Under the pieces are notes generated by a model, which saw only the letters and a list, made by a program, of their open reading frames with translations, was not told the DNA's origin and did no database searches. A DNA stretch of 64,000 nt from Serratia sp. Ag1 (GTDB lineage Bacteria > Pseudomonadota > Gammaproteobacteria > Enterobacterales > Enterobacteriaceae): positions 1-64,000 of the forward strand of contig NZ_JQEI01000002.1 in NCBI RefSeq assembly GCF_000743355.1. Reading direction: 5' to 3'. Positions 53,958-62,849 of the stretch are shown here, piece after piece. A program made the translations under genes and the position numbers. Positions within the stretch are counted from its first letter, which is position 1; every line of letters starts with the position of its first letter.

Positions 53958-56132
53958 TTACGCCTTGCCGCTACGCGTGGGTTTACGCATCGGCGGTTTG
54001 TTTGATGGCGTGCGCTGGCGGGTGATATCAGTATGCTTGGTCAACGCCGGGCGTGTATTACGCTGCAGGCGTCTGGCTTCGCGCTGTTCATCCAGCGTTG
54101 GGGCTGGCACCAGGCATTCACGGCGGCTACCGATCAGGTGTTTCAGGCCCATTTCTTCCAACGCGCTACGAATCATCGGCCAGTTGGCAGAATCGTGATA
54201 ACGCAGCAGCGCCTTATGCAGGCGGCGTTGGCGGTCACCACGCGGGATATAGACGTCTTCGCTCTTATACCCTACTTTGCCCAACGGGTTTTTGCCGCTG
54301 TAATACATGGTCGTGGAGTTAGCCATCGGTGAAGGATAGAAGTTCTGCACCTGATCGAGGCGGAAACGGTTTTTCTTCAGCCACAGCGCCATATTCACCA
54401 TATCCTCATCGCTGGTGCCTGGATGTGCAGAGATGAAATAAGGGATCAGATACTGCTCTTTACCTGCCTGTTTGGAATACTGATCGAACAGTTGTTTGAA
54501 ACGATCGTAACTGCCCATACCCGGCTTCATCATCTTCGACAATGGCCCTTCTTCGGTATGTTCCGGTGCGATCTTCAGGTAGCCACCTACGTGATGGGTA
54601 GCCAATTCCTTGATATAGCGTGGATCTTCCACGGCCAGATCGTAACGCACACCAGAGGCAATCAGGATCTTTTTGATGCCGGTTAATTCACGGGCACGGC
54701 GATAGAGCTTGATGGTCGGCTCGTGGTTGGTATCCATATAGGTACAGATTTCTGGATAGACGCACGACGCCCGGCGGCAGGTCTGCTCCGCACGCGGATT
54801 GGTACAGCGCAACATATACATGTTAGCGGTCGGGCCGCCGAGATCGGAAATCACCCCGGTAAAGCCCGGTACTTTATCGCGGATCTCTTCGATTTCACGC
54901 ACGATGGAATCTTCAGAACGGCTCTGGATGATGCGCCCTTCATGCTCGGTGATCGAGCAGAATGAACAACCGCCGTAGCAACCGCGCATAATGTTCACCG
55001 AGAAACGGATCATGTCATAAGCTGGGATCCGCGCTTCGCCATACGCCGGATGCGGTACACGCTGGTAAGGCAGGGCAAAAACGCTGTCCATTTCCGGCGT
55101 GGTGAGTGGGATCGCTGGTGGGTTGATCCACACATAGCGATCGCCATGCTTTTGCATCAAGGCGCGGGCGCAGCCAGGGTTGGTTTCGTGGTGCAGAATA
55201 CGCGAAGCGTGGGCGTACAGCACTTTATCCCCCTTCACCTTTTCAAAGGAAGGCAGCAGCACGTAGGTTTTTTCCCAGGGTTTGGGCTTAGCGGCACGCA
55301 CGGTAACCGGCTTGGCCTCCGGTTCTGCTGGCACGCTGCCGTCGGCACAGGGCAAATCTTCACCGTAAGGATTGGGGATTGGCTCAATGCGGCCCGGTTT
55401 ATCCAGGCGAGTGGAATCCACCCCACTCCAGCCCGGCAGCGGCTGCTTGCGCATCACGGCGGTGTTGCGGATATCGTGAATATCCTGAATATTCTCACCC
55501 GCCGCCAAACGGTGCGCCAGTTCCACCAGCGGGCGCTCACCGTTGCCGTAAATCAGAATATCGGCTTTGGAATCCACCAGCACCGAGCGGCGCACGGTGT
55601 CTGACCAGTAATCGTAGTGTGCGATACGTCGCAGGCTGGCTTCAATCCCACCCAACACGATCGGCACATCTTTATAAGCTTCTTTACAGCGCTGGCTGTA
55701 CACCAGCGTGGCACGATCCGGGCGTTTGCCCCCTTCGTTACCTGCCGTATAAGCATCATCATGGCGCAGTTTGCGATCGGCGGTGTAGCGGTTGATCATC
55801 GAATCCATGTTGCCTGCGGTAATCCCGAAGAACAGGTTCGGTTTGCCCAAACGCATAAAATCGTCTTTATTGCTCCAGTCCGGCTGAGCAATGATCCCCA
55901 CACGGAATCCCTGCGCTTCCAGCATGCGGCCAATGATCGCCATGCCAAAACTGGGGTGATCGACATAAGCATCACCACTGATGATGATCACATCACAACT
56001 GTCCCAACCCAGTTGGTCCATTTCTTCTCGCGACATCGGTAAAAACGGCGCAGGGCCAAAACATTCAGCCCAATAAGGCTTATAGGAGAACAGTTCACGT
56101 TCGGGTTGGATCAGGCTGGTGGTGCTCATCAC
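53958..56132 (-). CDS. ygiQ: YgiQ-family radical SAM protein
   Basis: A 724-residue UPF0313 radical SAM protein, the length of E. coli YgiQ. N-terminal B12-binding-like or Rossmann region ([27 protein letters not shown]), then the [4Fe-4S] site CYGGCSFC (about 384-391), and a long radical SAM barrel ([20 protein letters not shown]). The C-terminal tail (about 665-724) is basic and disordered. The reaction is not known to me. ygiQ is next to ftsP in E. coli; here seven genes separate them. Confidence 0.95.
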   Translation of the reverse strand: MMSTTSLIQPERELFSYKPYWAECFGPAPFLPMSREEMDQLGWDSCDVIIISGDAYVDHPSFGMAIIGRMLEAQGFRVGIIAQPDWSNKDDFMRLGKPNLFFGITAGNMDSMINRYTADRKLRHDDAYTAGNEGGKRPDRATLVYSQRCKEAYKDVPIVLGGIEASLRRIAHYDYWSDTVRRSVLVDSKADILIYGNGERPLVELAHRLAAGENIQDIHDIRNTAVMRKQPLPGWSGVDSTRLDKPGRIEPIPNPYGEDLPCADGSVPAEPEAKPVTVRAAKPKPWEKTYVLLPSFEKVKGDKVLYAHASRILHHETNPGCARALMQKHGDRYVWINPPAIPLTTPEMDSVFALPYQRVPHPAYGEARIPAYDMIRFSVNIMRGCYGGCSFCSITEHEGRIIQSRSEDSIVREIEEIRDKVPGFTGVISDLGGPTANMYMLRCTNPRAEQTCRRASCVYPEICTYMDTNHEPTIKLYRRARELTGIKKILIASGVRYDLAVEDPRYIKELATHHVGGYLKIAPEHTEEGPLSKMMKPGMGSYDRFKQLFDQYSKQAGKEQYLIPYFISAHPGTSDEDMVNMALWLKKNRFRLDQVQNFYPSPMANSTTMYYSGKNPLGKVGYKSEDVYIPRGDRQRRLHKALLRYHDSANWPMIRSALEEMGLKHLIGSRRECLVPAPTLDEQREARRLQRNTRPALTKHTDITRQRTPSNKPPMRKPTRSGKA

Positions 56133-56217
56133 GGATACTCTTGTGCAGGTTAATTTATCGCCGGGCGGCGATTATACGCACTCGTAACCAAAAGAGCATG
56201 GTAATTTCACAGTTTGA

Positions 56218-56952
56218 TCAACTATTGACCTCAAACTCGTACACATCACTGCGGCACAGGGTTTCACTGAACTCCAGCACTTCCCCCTGAGCATTGCGGC
56301 TGGTCTGCACAATCCGCAACAGTGGCATACCGCTCTGCACGTTGAGCAACTCGGCGATATCGTCGGTGCTGGCAACGGCCTTCAGGCGGAAATGCCGCCC
56401 TTCTGGCACAATGCCACGCGATTGCCACAGCGCATAGAGTGAATGCTCAAGCACTTCCGGATCGGGTAGAAAATGCGGCGGGATATAGGTGGTTTCCAGC
56501 GATACCGGGTTGCCGTCCACCAAACGCAGGCGGCGCAGTTTAACTACCTCGCTATGGCTTGCCAATTCCAGCGCTTTGGCAACATCGGCAGGAGCCACCA
56601 TACGGGTACGCAACAGCCATTGGTTGCTAACGCTGCCGCCATTGCGCAACACCTGGGCGGTAAAGCCGTGATCTTGATTGAGTGAATAACCGATATGCAT
56701 AGCCACGCGCGTGCCGATGCCTTGCTGGCGTGAGATCAGCGCTTTTTCGTCCAGCAATTTCATCGCGTTACTGACGGTCACGCGGGAGACATCCAACGAT
56801 TCTGCGATCAGGCGCTCCGGCGGTAGAAAATCCCCGACCGCCAGCACATGTTGCTTAATCGCGGTTTCAATCGTGGTGGCTAATTGGATATAACGCGGTG
56901 CCGCCGCAGCCTGCAAAAAATGTTGGCGCAACCAGATAATAAAATCACCCAT
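56218..56952 (-). CDS. yegW: GntR-family (HutC/UTRA) regulator, YegW-like
   Basis: A 244-residue repressor-type regulator; ATG 56952 (MGDFIIWLRQHFLQ) is chosen for the GGAGGT eight bases upstream. GntR winged helix at about residues 22-88 (PPERLIAESLDVSRVTVSNA MKLLDEKALISRQQGIGTRV), then a UTRA ligand domain ending VLEFSETLCRSDVYEFEV. It is divergent from the YegU-like gene, as yegW is from the yegTUV genes in E. coli, and probably represses them. An 11-bp inverted repeat at 57113-57137 is a candidate operator. The symbol is by context and family, not by alignment. Confidence 0.8.
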   Translation of the reverse strand: MGDFIIWLRQHFLQAAAAPRYIQLATTIETAIKQHVLAVGDFLPPERLIAESLDVSRVTVSNAMKLLDEKALISRQQGIGTRVAMHIGYSLNQDHGFTAQVLRNGGSVSNQWLLRTRMVAPADVAKALELASHSEVVKLRRLRLVDGNPVSLETTYIPPHFLPDPEVLEHSLYALWQSRGIVPEGRHFRLKAVASTDDIAELLNVQSGMPLLRIVQTSRNAQGEVLEFSETLCRSDVYEFEVNS

Positions 56953-57040
56953 GGGATTGACCTCCGCTATCTCACGCCTCACTAAACCCTATTTTTATCA
57001 TATTGTCGCATTCAAGATAACAACCCGGCTGGAGTTTACA

Positions 57041-57089
57041 ATTGGAGTCGGATTGGTATCACATTTTTTATTTATTGGACTTTAATTGG
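57041..57089. repeat. ATTGG repeats on an 11-bp period
   Basis: ATTGG occurs at 57041, 57052, 57074 and 57085, all on the plus strand; the spacings are 11, 22 and 11 bp, which puts every copy on the same face of the helix. The tract lies in the yegW-yegU divergent promoter region. Confidence 0.5.
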
Positions 57090-57112
57090 ATTTATTTACG
57101 CGATAAGGTTAT

Positions 57113-57137
57113 CACATTGATGTCTAACATCAATGTG
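57113..57137. promoter_or_regulatory. 11-bp inverted repeat upstream of the YegU-like gene
   Basis: CACATTGATGT (57113-57123) and ACATCAATGTG (57127-57137) are perfect inverted copies with a 3-bp spacer, 28 bp before the start codon at 57166. It is the best operator candidate for the divergent GntR-type regulator. Confidence 0.65.
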
Positions 57138-57165
57138 TACCAACACCAGGGAATTACATAATTAA

Positions 57166-58182
57166 ATGACAAATAAGAAAGACACCTACCAAGCCATTCT
57201 CGGAGCACTGTATGGGCAGGCCGTAGGTGATGCAATGGGTATGCCGTCTGAACTGTGGCCCTTGCAGCAGGTTCGTGATTATTTTGGTTGGATCAGCCAA
57301 TTTCTACCAGGTCCAAAAGAGAACATAGCAGCCAATGAGTTTATCGCCGGAGAATATACCGACGATACTCAGCAGGCTGTCGCACTGATGGATGCTTTAC
57401 TGGCCACCGATGGCCGCGTTGAACCGGAGCTCATCGCCCACCACATTATGTTGTGGGCGGAACGAGTGCGCGCTTTTGATAAAAACATTCTTGGCCCGAC
57501 CTCCAAAACCGCGCTGCTGGCAGTACGTGCCGGTACGCCGCTCATGGAGATCAGTGCCAACGGTGTCACCAACGGCGCGGCAATGCGGATTGCCCCCATC
57601 GGATGCCTGATGCCAAGCACCGATCTGGCCAAATTTATCGATGCGGTGCGGCTATCATGCAGCCCAACCCATAAAGCAGACATCGCCGTAGCGGGCGCTT
57701 TCGCCATCGCCTGGGCAGTTAGCCGGGCGATTGAGGGTGCAGACTGGGCCACCATCAAACAGGAATTGCCCGAACGAGTCGAACAGGTACAACAGCAACA
57801 GATCACGACTTTCAGCCCATCGCTCAGCCGCCGTCTGGTTTGGGCATTGGAGTGTGCGGCTAAAGCCAGCACACTGCCGGATACAGAGGCGCTATCAGAG
57901 CTTTACCATACCATCGGCGCCGGGATGGATAATATCGAGTCTATCCCGATGTCGCTGGCGTTGGTTGAATTGGCTGGAACCGATCCGCAGCGTTGCGCGG
58001 TGCTGGCTGCCAATCTGGGGGGTGATACCGATACCATCGGTGCCATGGCAACGGCAATTTGCGGGGCACTGCACGGAATTGACGCCTTCCCAACGGAATG
58101 GATTGACACCATAAACCGTGCCAATCAGATTGATTTTCAGCCTTACGCAGCGGCTCTCACCCGGCTGCGCAACTCGGGATAA
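57166..58182 (+). CDS. yegU: ADP-ribosylglycohydrolase-family protein, YegU-like
   Basis: A 338-residue ADP-ribosylglycohydrolase-fold protein (DraG family, magnesium-dependent). Metal-site motifs: GQAVGDAMGMPSELW near the start, AGEYTDDTQQAVALMDALL (about 63-80) and LGGDTDTIGAMATAICGALH (about 283-302), the last with the Asp-x-Asp pair. E. coli YegU is the same size and is clustered with a nucleoside transporter and a PfkB kinase, which suggests N-glycosidic cleavage of a nucleoside or related ribosyl compound rather than protein de-ADP-ribosylation. First gene of a three-gene operon; 8 bp before the permease. Confidence 0.88.
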   Translation: MTNKKDTYQAILGALYGQAVGDAMGMPSELWPLQQVRDYFGWISQFLPGPKENIAANEFIAGEYTDDTQQAVALMDALLATDGRVEPELIAHHIMLWAERVRAFDKNILGPTSKTALLAVRAGTPLMEISANGVTNGAAMRIAPIGCLMPSTDLAKFIDAVRLSCSPTHKADIAVAGAFAIAWAVSRAIEGADWATIKQELPERVEQVQQQQITTFSPSLSRRLVWALECAAKASTLPDTEALSELYHTIGAGMDNIESIPMSLALVELAGTDPQRCAVLAANLGGDTDTIGAMATAICGALHGIDAFPTEWIDTINRANQIDFQPYAAALTRLRNSG

Positions 58183-58190
58183 ATCATAAT

Positions 58191-59588
58191 ATGAGTGAAA
58201 TCAACCGCAATGAGACATGGAAAGTAGAAAGTACGGGGATTGACCGCGTGCCTGATGCTGAGCAGACCGGTAAACCCATCGAGCTGTTCTGGGTATGGTC
58301 AGCCGCCAACATCGGCATTCTTGGCGTAGTGTATGGGGCAATCATTGTTGCCTTTGGCCTATCGTTCATTCAGTCGATCCTGGCCGCTCTGGCTGGCGTC
58401 GCCAGCTTTATCTTGGTGGGTTACACCAGCTTTGCTGGCAAGCGTGGCCGTACCTCTACCCTGACCTTATCGCGGGTGATTTTTGGTCTGAAAGGCAATA
58501 TGGCTCCCACCACCTTCAGTTGGATTAACCTGATGGGCTGGGAAGCCGTGAACGTGATTACCGGTACGCTGACGCTGGCGGCCCTGTTCCAGGCCGCAGG
58601 TATCGGTGCCAGCCATACCCTGACCGCCATCAGCCTGTTGCTGTTTGGCGGCCTGACCATCGTCGTCAGCCTGCTCGGCCAGAACACCGTGGTCTGGATG
58701 CAGAGCTGGTTCAGCCGGATTTTCGGTACCATGACCTTGATTGTGGTGCTGTATATTGTTTTCACCACCGAATGGGGCAAGGTGCTGTCATTGCCTTCCG
58801 GCAGTTGGTTGACCGGCTTCCTGCCTGCGGTTTCAGTGATCGCTGCCGGTACCGGTATCAGTTGGGCCATCGCCGGGGCGGATTACAGCCGCTATCAAAG
58901 CCCACAGTCTTCCGATAAAAGCATTTTTGCTGCCGTCATGGGGGGCGCTTGCCTGCCGCTGATGCTACTGATGTTCACCGGGATCCTGCTTTCGGTTCAA
59001 CTGCCGGATCTGGCCAGTTCTGCCAACCCTATCGCGCTGATTGGCTCAGTGCTGCCGAAATGGATGGCTATCCCCTATCTGCTGGCCGCTACCGCCGGGA
59101 TCGTCACCATCGCCGTGCTCAGCCTTTACTCTGCCAGCCTGAACTTGCTGACGCTGGGTGTAAAGGTGAAGCAATCGCTGGCAGTCTCTATCGATGCGGT
59201 GCTGGTGCTCGGCATTGCCATCTATGTGTTATTTGTTTCTGAAGACTTCCTGGGGCCATTTATCTCGTTCCTGGTGTTCTGTGGCGTGTTTCTGGCAGCG
59301 TGGGCGGCAATTTTTATCCTCGATTACGCCAAACTGCGCCGCCATCATGGTTACGATGCCAACGCACTGTATGGCCTGAATGGGCAGAATCGCGGTGTGC
59401 GTAAAGTCCCGCTGCTCTGCTGGTTCCTTGGCGCTTTCTGTGGGCTGATGGTGACCAAAACCGGCTTCATTGATGGCCCACTGGCCAAAGGCCTGTTTGC
59501 CGACTCCAGCCTCGGGCTGTTCGTTTCTTTCCTGGTCAGCCTGGTGGGTTATAGCCTGTATCTGGCCAAGTGCGGAGCACGCCGATGA
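58191..59588 (+). CDS. NCS1-family nucleobase/nucleoside permease
   Basis: A 465-residue membrane protein with about 12 transmembrane helices, of the purine/cytosine permease (CodB-like) family: IELFWVWSAANIGILGVVYG, FILVGYTSFAGKRGRTSTLT LSRVIFGLKGN, NLMGWEAVNVI and ADYSRYQ. It sits between the YegU-like and YegV-like genes in the place where E. coli has the MFS transporter YegT, so the transport step seems to have been replaced by an unrelated carrier. Its stop codon overlaps the kinase start (ATGA). Confidence 0.88.
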   Translation: MSEINRNETWKVESTGIDRVPDAEQTGKPIELFWVWSAANIGILGVVYGAIIVAFGLSFIQSILAALAGVASFILVGYTSFAGKRGRTSTLTLSRVIFGLKGNMAPTTFSWINLMGWEAVNVITGTLTLAALFQAAGIGASHTLTAISLLLFGGLTIVVSLLGQNTVVWMQSWFSRIFGTMTLIVVLYIVFTTEWGKVLSLPSGSWLTGFLPAVSVIAAGTGISWAIAGADYSRYQSPQSSDKSIFAAVMGGACLPLMLLMFTGILLSVQLPDLASSANPIALIGSVLPKWMAIPYLLAATAGIVTIAVLSLYSASLNLLTLGVKVKQSLAVSIDAVLVLGIAIYVLFVSEDFLGPFISFLVFCGVFLAAWAAIFILDYAKLRRHHGYDANALYGLNGQNRGVRKVPLLCWFLGAFCGLMVTKTGFIDGPLAKGLFADSSLGLFVSFLVSLVGYSLYLAKCGARR

Positions 59589-60514
59589 GCGAATTCCTGG
59601 CCGTAAAACCGGTTCTGGTGGTCGGGGGAGCGGTGGGTGATGTGGTGCTCACGCTGCCACGCTTGCCCAGCAGCGGTGAGGATGTTGAAGCCGTGCCGCA
59701 GGATCGGCAAATTGGTGGTTGTGCCTTTAACGTCGCGCGGGCGCTGCGCCGCCTGAATGTCCCTGTTATCAACGGTATGCCGGTTGGCAATGGGGATTGG
59801 GGTGCCACCATTGAAAACACAATGCAGGAACTGGATATGCCGGTGTTACTGCGCCACGGCCAGATGGATAACGGCTGGTGTTTGGCACTGGTGGAACCTA
59901 ATGGTGAACGCACGTTTATCACCATCACCGGCTGTGAGGCCCACTGGAATAAAGCACAGCTAGCCACTCTGCCGTTGGAGCCGGAAACCGTGGTTTATGC
60001 CAACGGTTATGAACTGGTGGGTGAACCCGGTGAAGCGTTGCGTGACTGGCTGACTCGCCTGCCGTTCGACCAGTGGCGGTTGATCGATCCCGGGCCACGC
60101 ATTGGCCAGCTGGGTGCTGAATTCTTTGCCATGCTCAGCGACAGCCATACTCTGTTGACCCTGAACCGTGACGAAGTCGCACTTTTATGCGGTGAAGGCG
60201 ACACAGTCAGCGCCGCTCAACGCTTCGCCAGCGCACATAACATTACGCTGATCTGCCGGTTGGATCGTGACGGTGCCTGGATTTGCGATGGCCAGCAGCC
60301 ACCACTGCATGTTCCAATCTATCCGGTTGAGGTGGTTGATACCATCGGGGCGGGGGATGCCCACTGCGCTGGCTTGCTGGCCGGGCTTTCTGCCGGTTGG
60401 CCACTGCCACAGGCGGTCGATCTCGCCAACCGCGTTGCGGCCTGCGTGGTCGCTAGTCGCGGAGCCGCTGGCGCACCTGACTGGCAACAACTACAACAGC
60501 GCTTTCCTGCCTGA
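59585..60514 (+). CDS. yegV: PfkB-family sugar/nucleoside kinase, YegV-like
   Basis: A 309-residue ribokinase-fold kinase; ATG 59585 overlaps the permease stop by 4 bp. Substrate-side motif GGCAFNVARALRRL (about 43-56), NGWCLALVEPNGERTF (about 97-112), and the C-terminal anion-hole motif DTIGAGDAHCAGLLAGLSAG with the catalytic Asp of GAGD. The wording of these motifs is close to E. coli YegV. It probably phosphorylates a ribosyl or nucleoside product released by the YegU-like enzyme; the actual substrate is not known. Confidence 0.88.
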   Translation: MSEFLAVKPVLVVGGAVGDVVLTLPRLPSSGEDVEAVPQDRQIGGCAFNVARALRRLNVPVINGMPVGNGDWGATIENTMQELDMPVLLRHGQMDNGWCLALVEPNGERTFITITGCEAHWNKAQLATLPLEPETVVYANGYELVGEPGEALRDWLTRLPFDQWRLIDPGPRIGQLGAEFFAMLSDSHTLLTLNRDEVALLCGEGDTVSAAQRFASAHNITLICRLDRDGAWICDGQQPPLHVPIYPVEVVDTIGAGDAHCAGLLAGLSAGWPLPQAVDLANRVAACVVASRGAAGAPDWQQLQQRFPA

Positions 60515-60521
60515 TCCCTTC

Positions 60522-60545
60522 AGGGCCCGCGTTCTTACGGGCCCT
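60522..60545. terminator. Hairpin between the convergent yegV-like and xapB genes
   Basis: AGGGCCCG (60522-60529) pairs with CGGGCCCT (60538-60545). It ends 8 bp before the xapB stop codon and lies 8 bp after the kinase stop. No T run. Confidence 0.6.
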
Positions 60546-60553
60546 AGCTCCAC

Positions 60554-61813
60554 TTAATGTGCTTTTTGCATCTCTCCGGCAGCTTCCTCCGGCTGATGCT
60601 GGTAGTTGAACGTCAGCGCAAAGACAATCCCCAGCACCAGCGTATAGCCCGCAAACACCAGCCAGATGCTTTGCCAGTCTTTCACCCCGTCTTGGGTAAA
60701 GAAGTCCACCACCTTGCCACTGGCGATCGCCCCAACGTAAGCACCAGCACCGTTAACCATGCTCATAAACAAGCCTTGTGCGCTGGCCCGAATGCGGTGG
60801 TCGGCTTCTTTCTCAACGAAAATGGCGCCAGAAATATTGAAGAAATCAAACGCACAGCCATAAACGATCATCGACAACAGCAGCAGGATAAAACCGAACC
60901 CGGCTGGGGTGCCATAGGCCAGGAACAGGAAACGCAATGTCCAGGCCGCCATGCTGATCAACATCACCTGTTTGATACCGTATTTACGCAGGAAGAACGG
61001 GATCGTGAGGATGAAAAACACCTCGGAGATTTGCGACAGAGAAAGCAACACGGAAGGATAGCGCACGCTAAAGCTGTCCTGGTACAGCGGGTTGAGCGAG
61101 AAATCGTGCAGGAATGGGTTACCAAAAGTGTTGGTGATTTGCAGTGCTGCGCCCAGCAACATGGCAAACAGGAAGAAGATCGCCATACGCTTTTGTTTAA
61201 ACAACACAAAGGCATCCAACCCCAGCAGACTGACCCAGCTTTGCGAACGCTTCACGTTACTGGTCGGGCAATGAGGCAAAGTCAGCGAATACGCCGCCAA
61301 CACCAGCGATACTGCCGAAGCCAGGTAAAGTTGCATGTTACTCAGCTCAATTTTGCCAAAGCTGATCAACCACATCGCCAGAATAAACCCCACGGTTCCA
61401 TAGACTCGTACCGGCGGGAAATCTTTCACCGTATCGCAACCGTGCTTTTCCAGGCAGAAGTAAGAAATCGCGTTGGAAAGTGCGATAGTGGGCATATACA
61501 CCATGGCGTTGAACAGCATCACCCAAAACATCACTATCGGTTGATCGACCTGTGCCGCACAGTACAGTGCCACCGCACCAAGTAAATGACACAGGCCGTA
61601 GAGGTAATTGGCCTTGATCCAGCGATCGGCAATGATGCCTGCCAAACTCGGCATAATCAGCGCCGCAATGCCTTTCGAACTGTAAACCATCCCTACCTGC
61701 ACTCCGCTGAAATGCAAGGTGTTGATCATATAAGAGCCTAAAGTGACCAACCACGCGCCCCAGATAAAAAACTGGAGGAAGATCATCACTTTCAATCTGG
61801 TTTTTATTGCCAT
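60554..61813 (-). CDS. xapB: Nucleoside:H+ symporter XapB (NupG family)
   Basis: A 419-residue MFS nucleoside permease. ATG 61813 is chosen because AAGGTG stands six bases before it; GTG 61822 and ATG 61819 are in frame upstream. Sequence is typical of NHS-family carriers: GSYMINTLHFSGVQVGMVYS SKGIAALIMP, VYGTVGFILAMWLISF, and MIVYGCAFDFFNISGAIFVE KE. These read closer to XapB than to NupG from memory. It imports xanthosine and other nucleosides. It follows xapA on the minus strand by 84 bp. Confidence 0.88.
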   Translation of the reverse strand: MAIKTRLKVMIFLQFFIWGAWLVTLGSYMINTLHFSGVQVGMVYSSKGIAALIMPSLAGIIADRWIKANYLYGLCHLLGAVALYCAAQVDQPIVMFWVMLFNAMVYMPTIALSNAISYFCLEKHGCDTVKDFPPVRVYGTVGFILAMWLISFGKIELSNMQLYLASAVSLVLAAYSLTLPHCPTSNVKRSQSWVSLLGLDAFVLFKQKRMAIFFLFAMLLGAALQITNTFGNPFLHDFSLNPLYQDSFSVRYPSVLLSLSQISEVFFILTIPFFLRKYGIKQVMLISMAAWTLRFLFLAYGTPAGFGFILLLLSMIVYGCAFDFFNISGAIFVEKEADHRIRASAQGLFMSMVNGAGAYVGAIASGKVVDFFTQDGVKDWQSIWLVFAGYTLVLGIVFALTFNYQHQPEEAAGEMQKAH

Positions 61814-61897
61814 TACCATCACCTTGTTATTCTGATTTAAACGATGATTTACGCGGCAAAGTAGGATTTGCCGCGGGGTATCTGATGGAAATAATAC

Positions 61898-62719
61898 TTA
61901 CAGCGTTTTGAAGAACTCACGGATCAGGCGCATAAAATCGTCTGCCGCCATTGCCGCGCAACTCAGCGTCTGTTCGTGAGAGAGAGGAGTATCCGACAGC
62001 CCTTCGGCGTAGTTGGTCATCGCCGACACTACCAATACCTTCAGGCCGCAATGGCGAGCAGAAAGCACCTCCGGCACGATCGACATCCCCACCACATCGC
62101 AGCCCAGCGTTTGCATCATGCGGATTTCAGCCGGTGTTTCGAAGTTCGGGCCGGTATAAGCAGCGAATACCCCTTCAGCCAGCGGGATCCCGGCTTTTTC
62201 TGCCACCTGCGCCAACTGCGCGCGCAGGTCACGATCGTAAGCATTGGCCAGGCTGAAGAAGCGTGGGCCAAAGCGCTCGTCATTGCTGCCCACCAACGGT
62301 GATTCTGGCATAAAGTTGATGTGGTCGGTCAGCGCCACCAGGCTGCCCGGTGCCACCGACTTACGCAATGAACCCGCAGCATTGGTCGCCAGCAGGAACT
62401 CACAGCCCAGCAGTTTGAAGGTACGAATGGCCGTGGTCATTACCTGCATGCCACGCCCTTCATAGAAATGCCCACGCCCTTTCATGCACAGTACCGGTAC
62501 GCCCTCCAGCCAACCGGCCACCAGTTGCCCGGCGTGCCCCACCACGCTGCTTACCGGGAAGCCTGGTAGTTCGGTATAGTCAATGGTGACGGTATCTTGC
62601 ATCACTTCGGCTAACGCCCCCAGCCCGGAGCCCAGAATCAAAGCTGCGCGTGGCTGAAAGCCCGGCACTCGGGTACGCAGAATATCCGCACAGGAAAAAG
62701 CATCATCTTGATTAAACAT
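61898..62719 (-). CDS. xapA: Purine nucleoside phosphorylase XapA
   Basis: A 273-residue trimeric-type (PNP-I) purine nucleoside phosphorylase, which splits xanthosine, inosine or guanosine with phosphate into base and ribose-1-phosphate. Signatures: LILGSGLGALAEVM (about 27-40), MKGRGHFYEGRGMQVM (about 79-94), NAAGSLRKSVAPGSLVALTD HINFM, YTGPNFETPAEIRMMQTLGC DVVGMS (about 193-218), and VVSAMTNYAEG with the base-binding Asn. First gene of the xapAB pair, divergent from xapR. Confidence 0.93.
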   Translation of the reverse strand: MFNQDDAFSCADILRTRVPGFQPRAALILGSGLGALAEVMQDTVTIDYTELPGFPVSSVVGHAGQLVAGWLEGVPVLCMKGRGHFYEGRGMQVMTTAIRTFKLLGCEFLLATNAAGSLRKSVAPGSLVALTDHINFMPESPLVGSNDERFGPRFFSLANAYDRDLRAQLAQVAEKAGIPLAEGVFAAYTGPNFETPAEIRMMQTLGCDVVGMSIVPEVLSARHCGLKVLVVSAMTNYAEGLSDTPLSHEQTLSCAAMAADDFMRLIREFFKTL

Positions 62720-62849
62720 AGTATTCTCTTCTGTGAAAGGGTGGAGTATTCCCCATAGTAGAGAGCGATGGCGGGCAGCGACTAATACATTGTTGCCTGC
62801 TGATTTATTCCATTTACCTATAAATGACCGACACCGGAAGGCCTAACCA

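Noticed and set aside
60557-61585. 342-codon plus-strand frame opposite xapB
   Set aside because: Antisense to a well-recognised transporter; Gln/His/Arg-rich translation typical of the reverse of a membrane protein.
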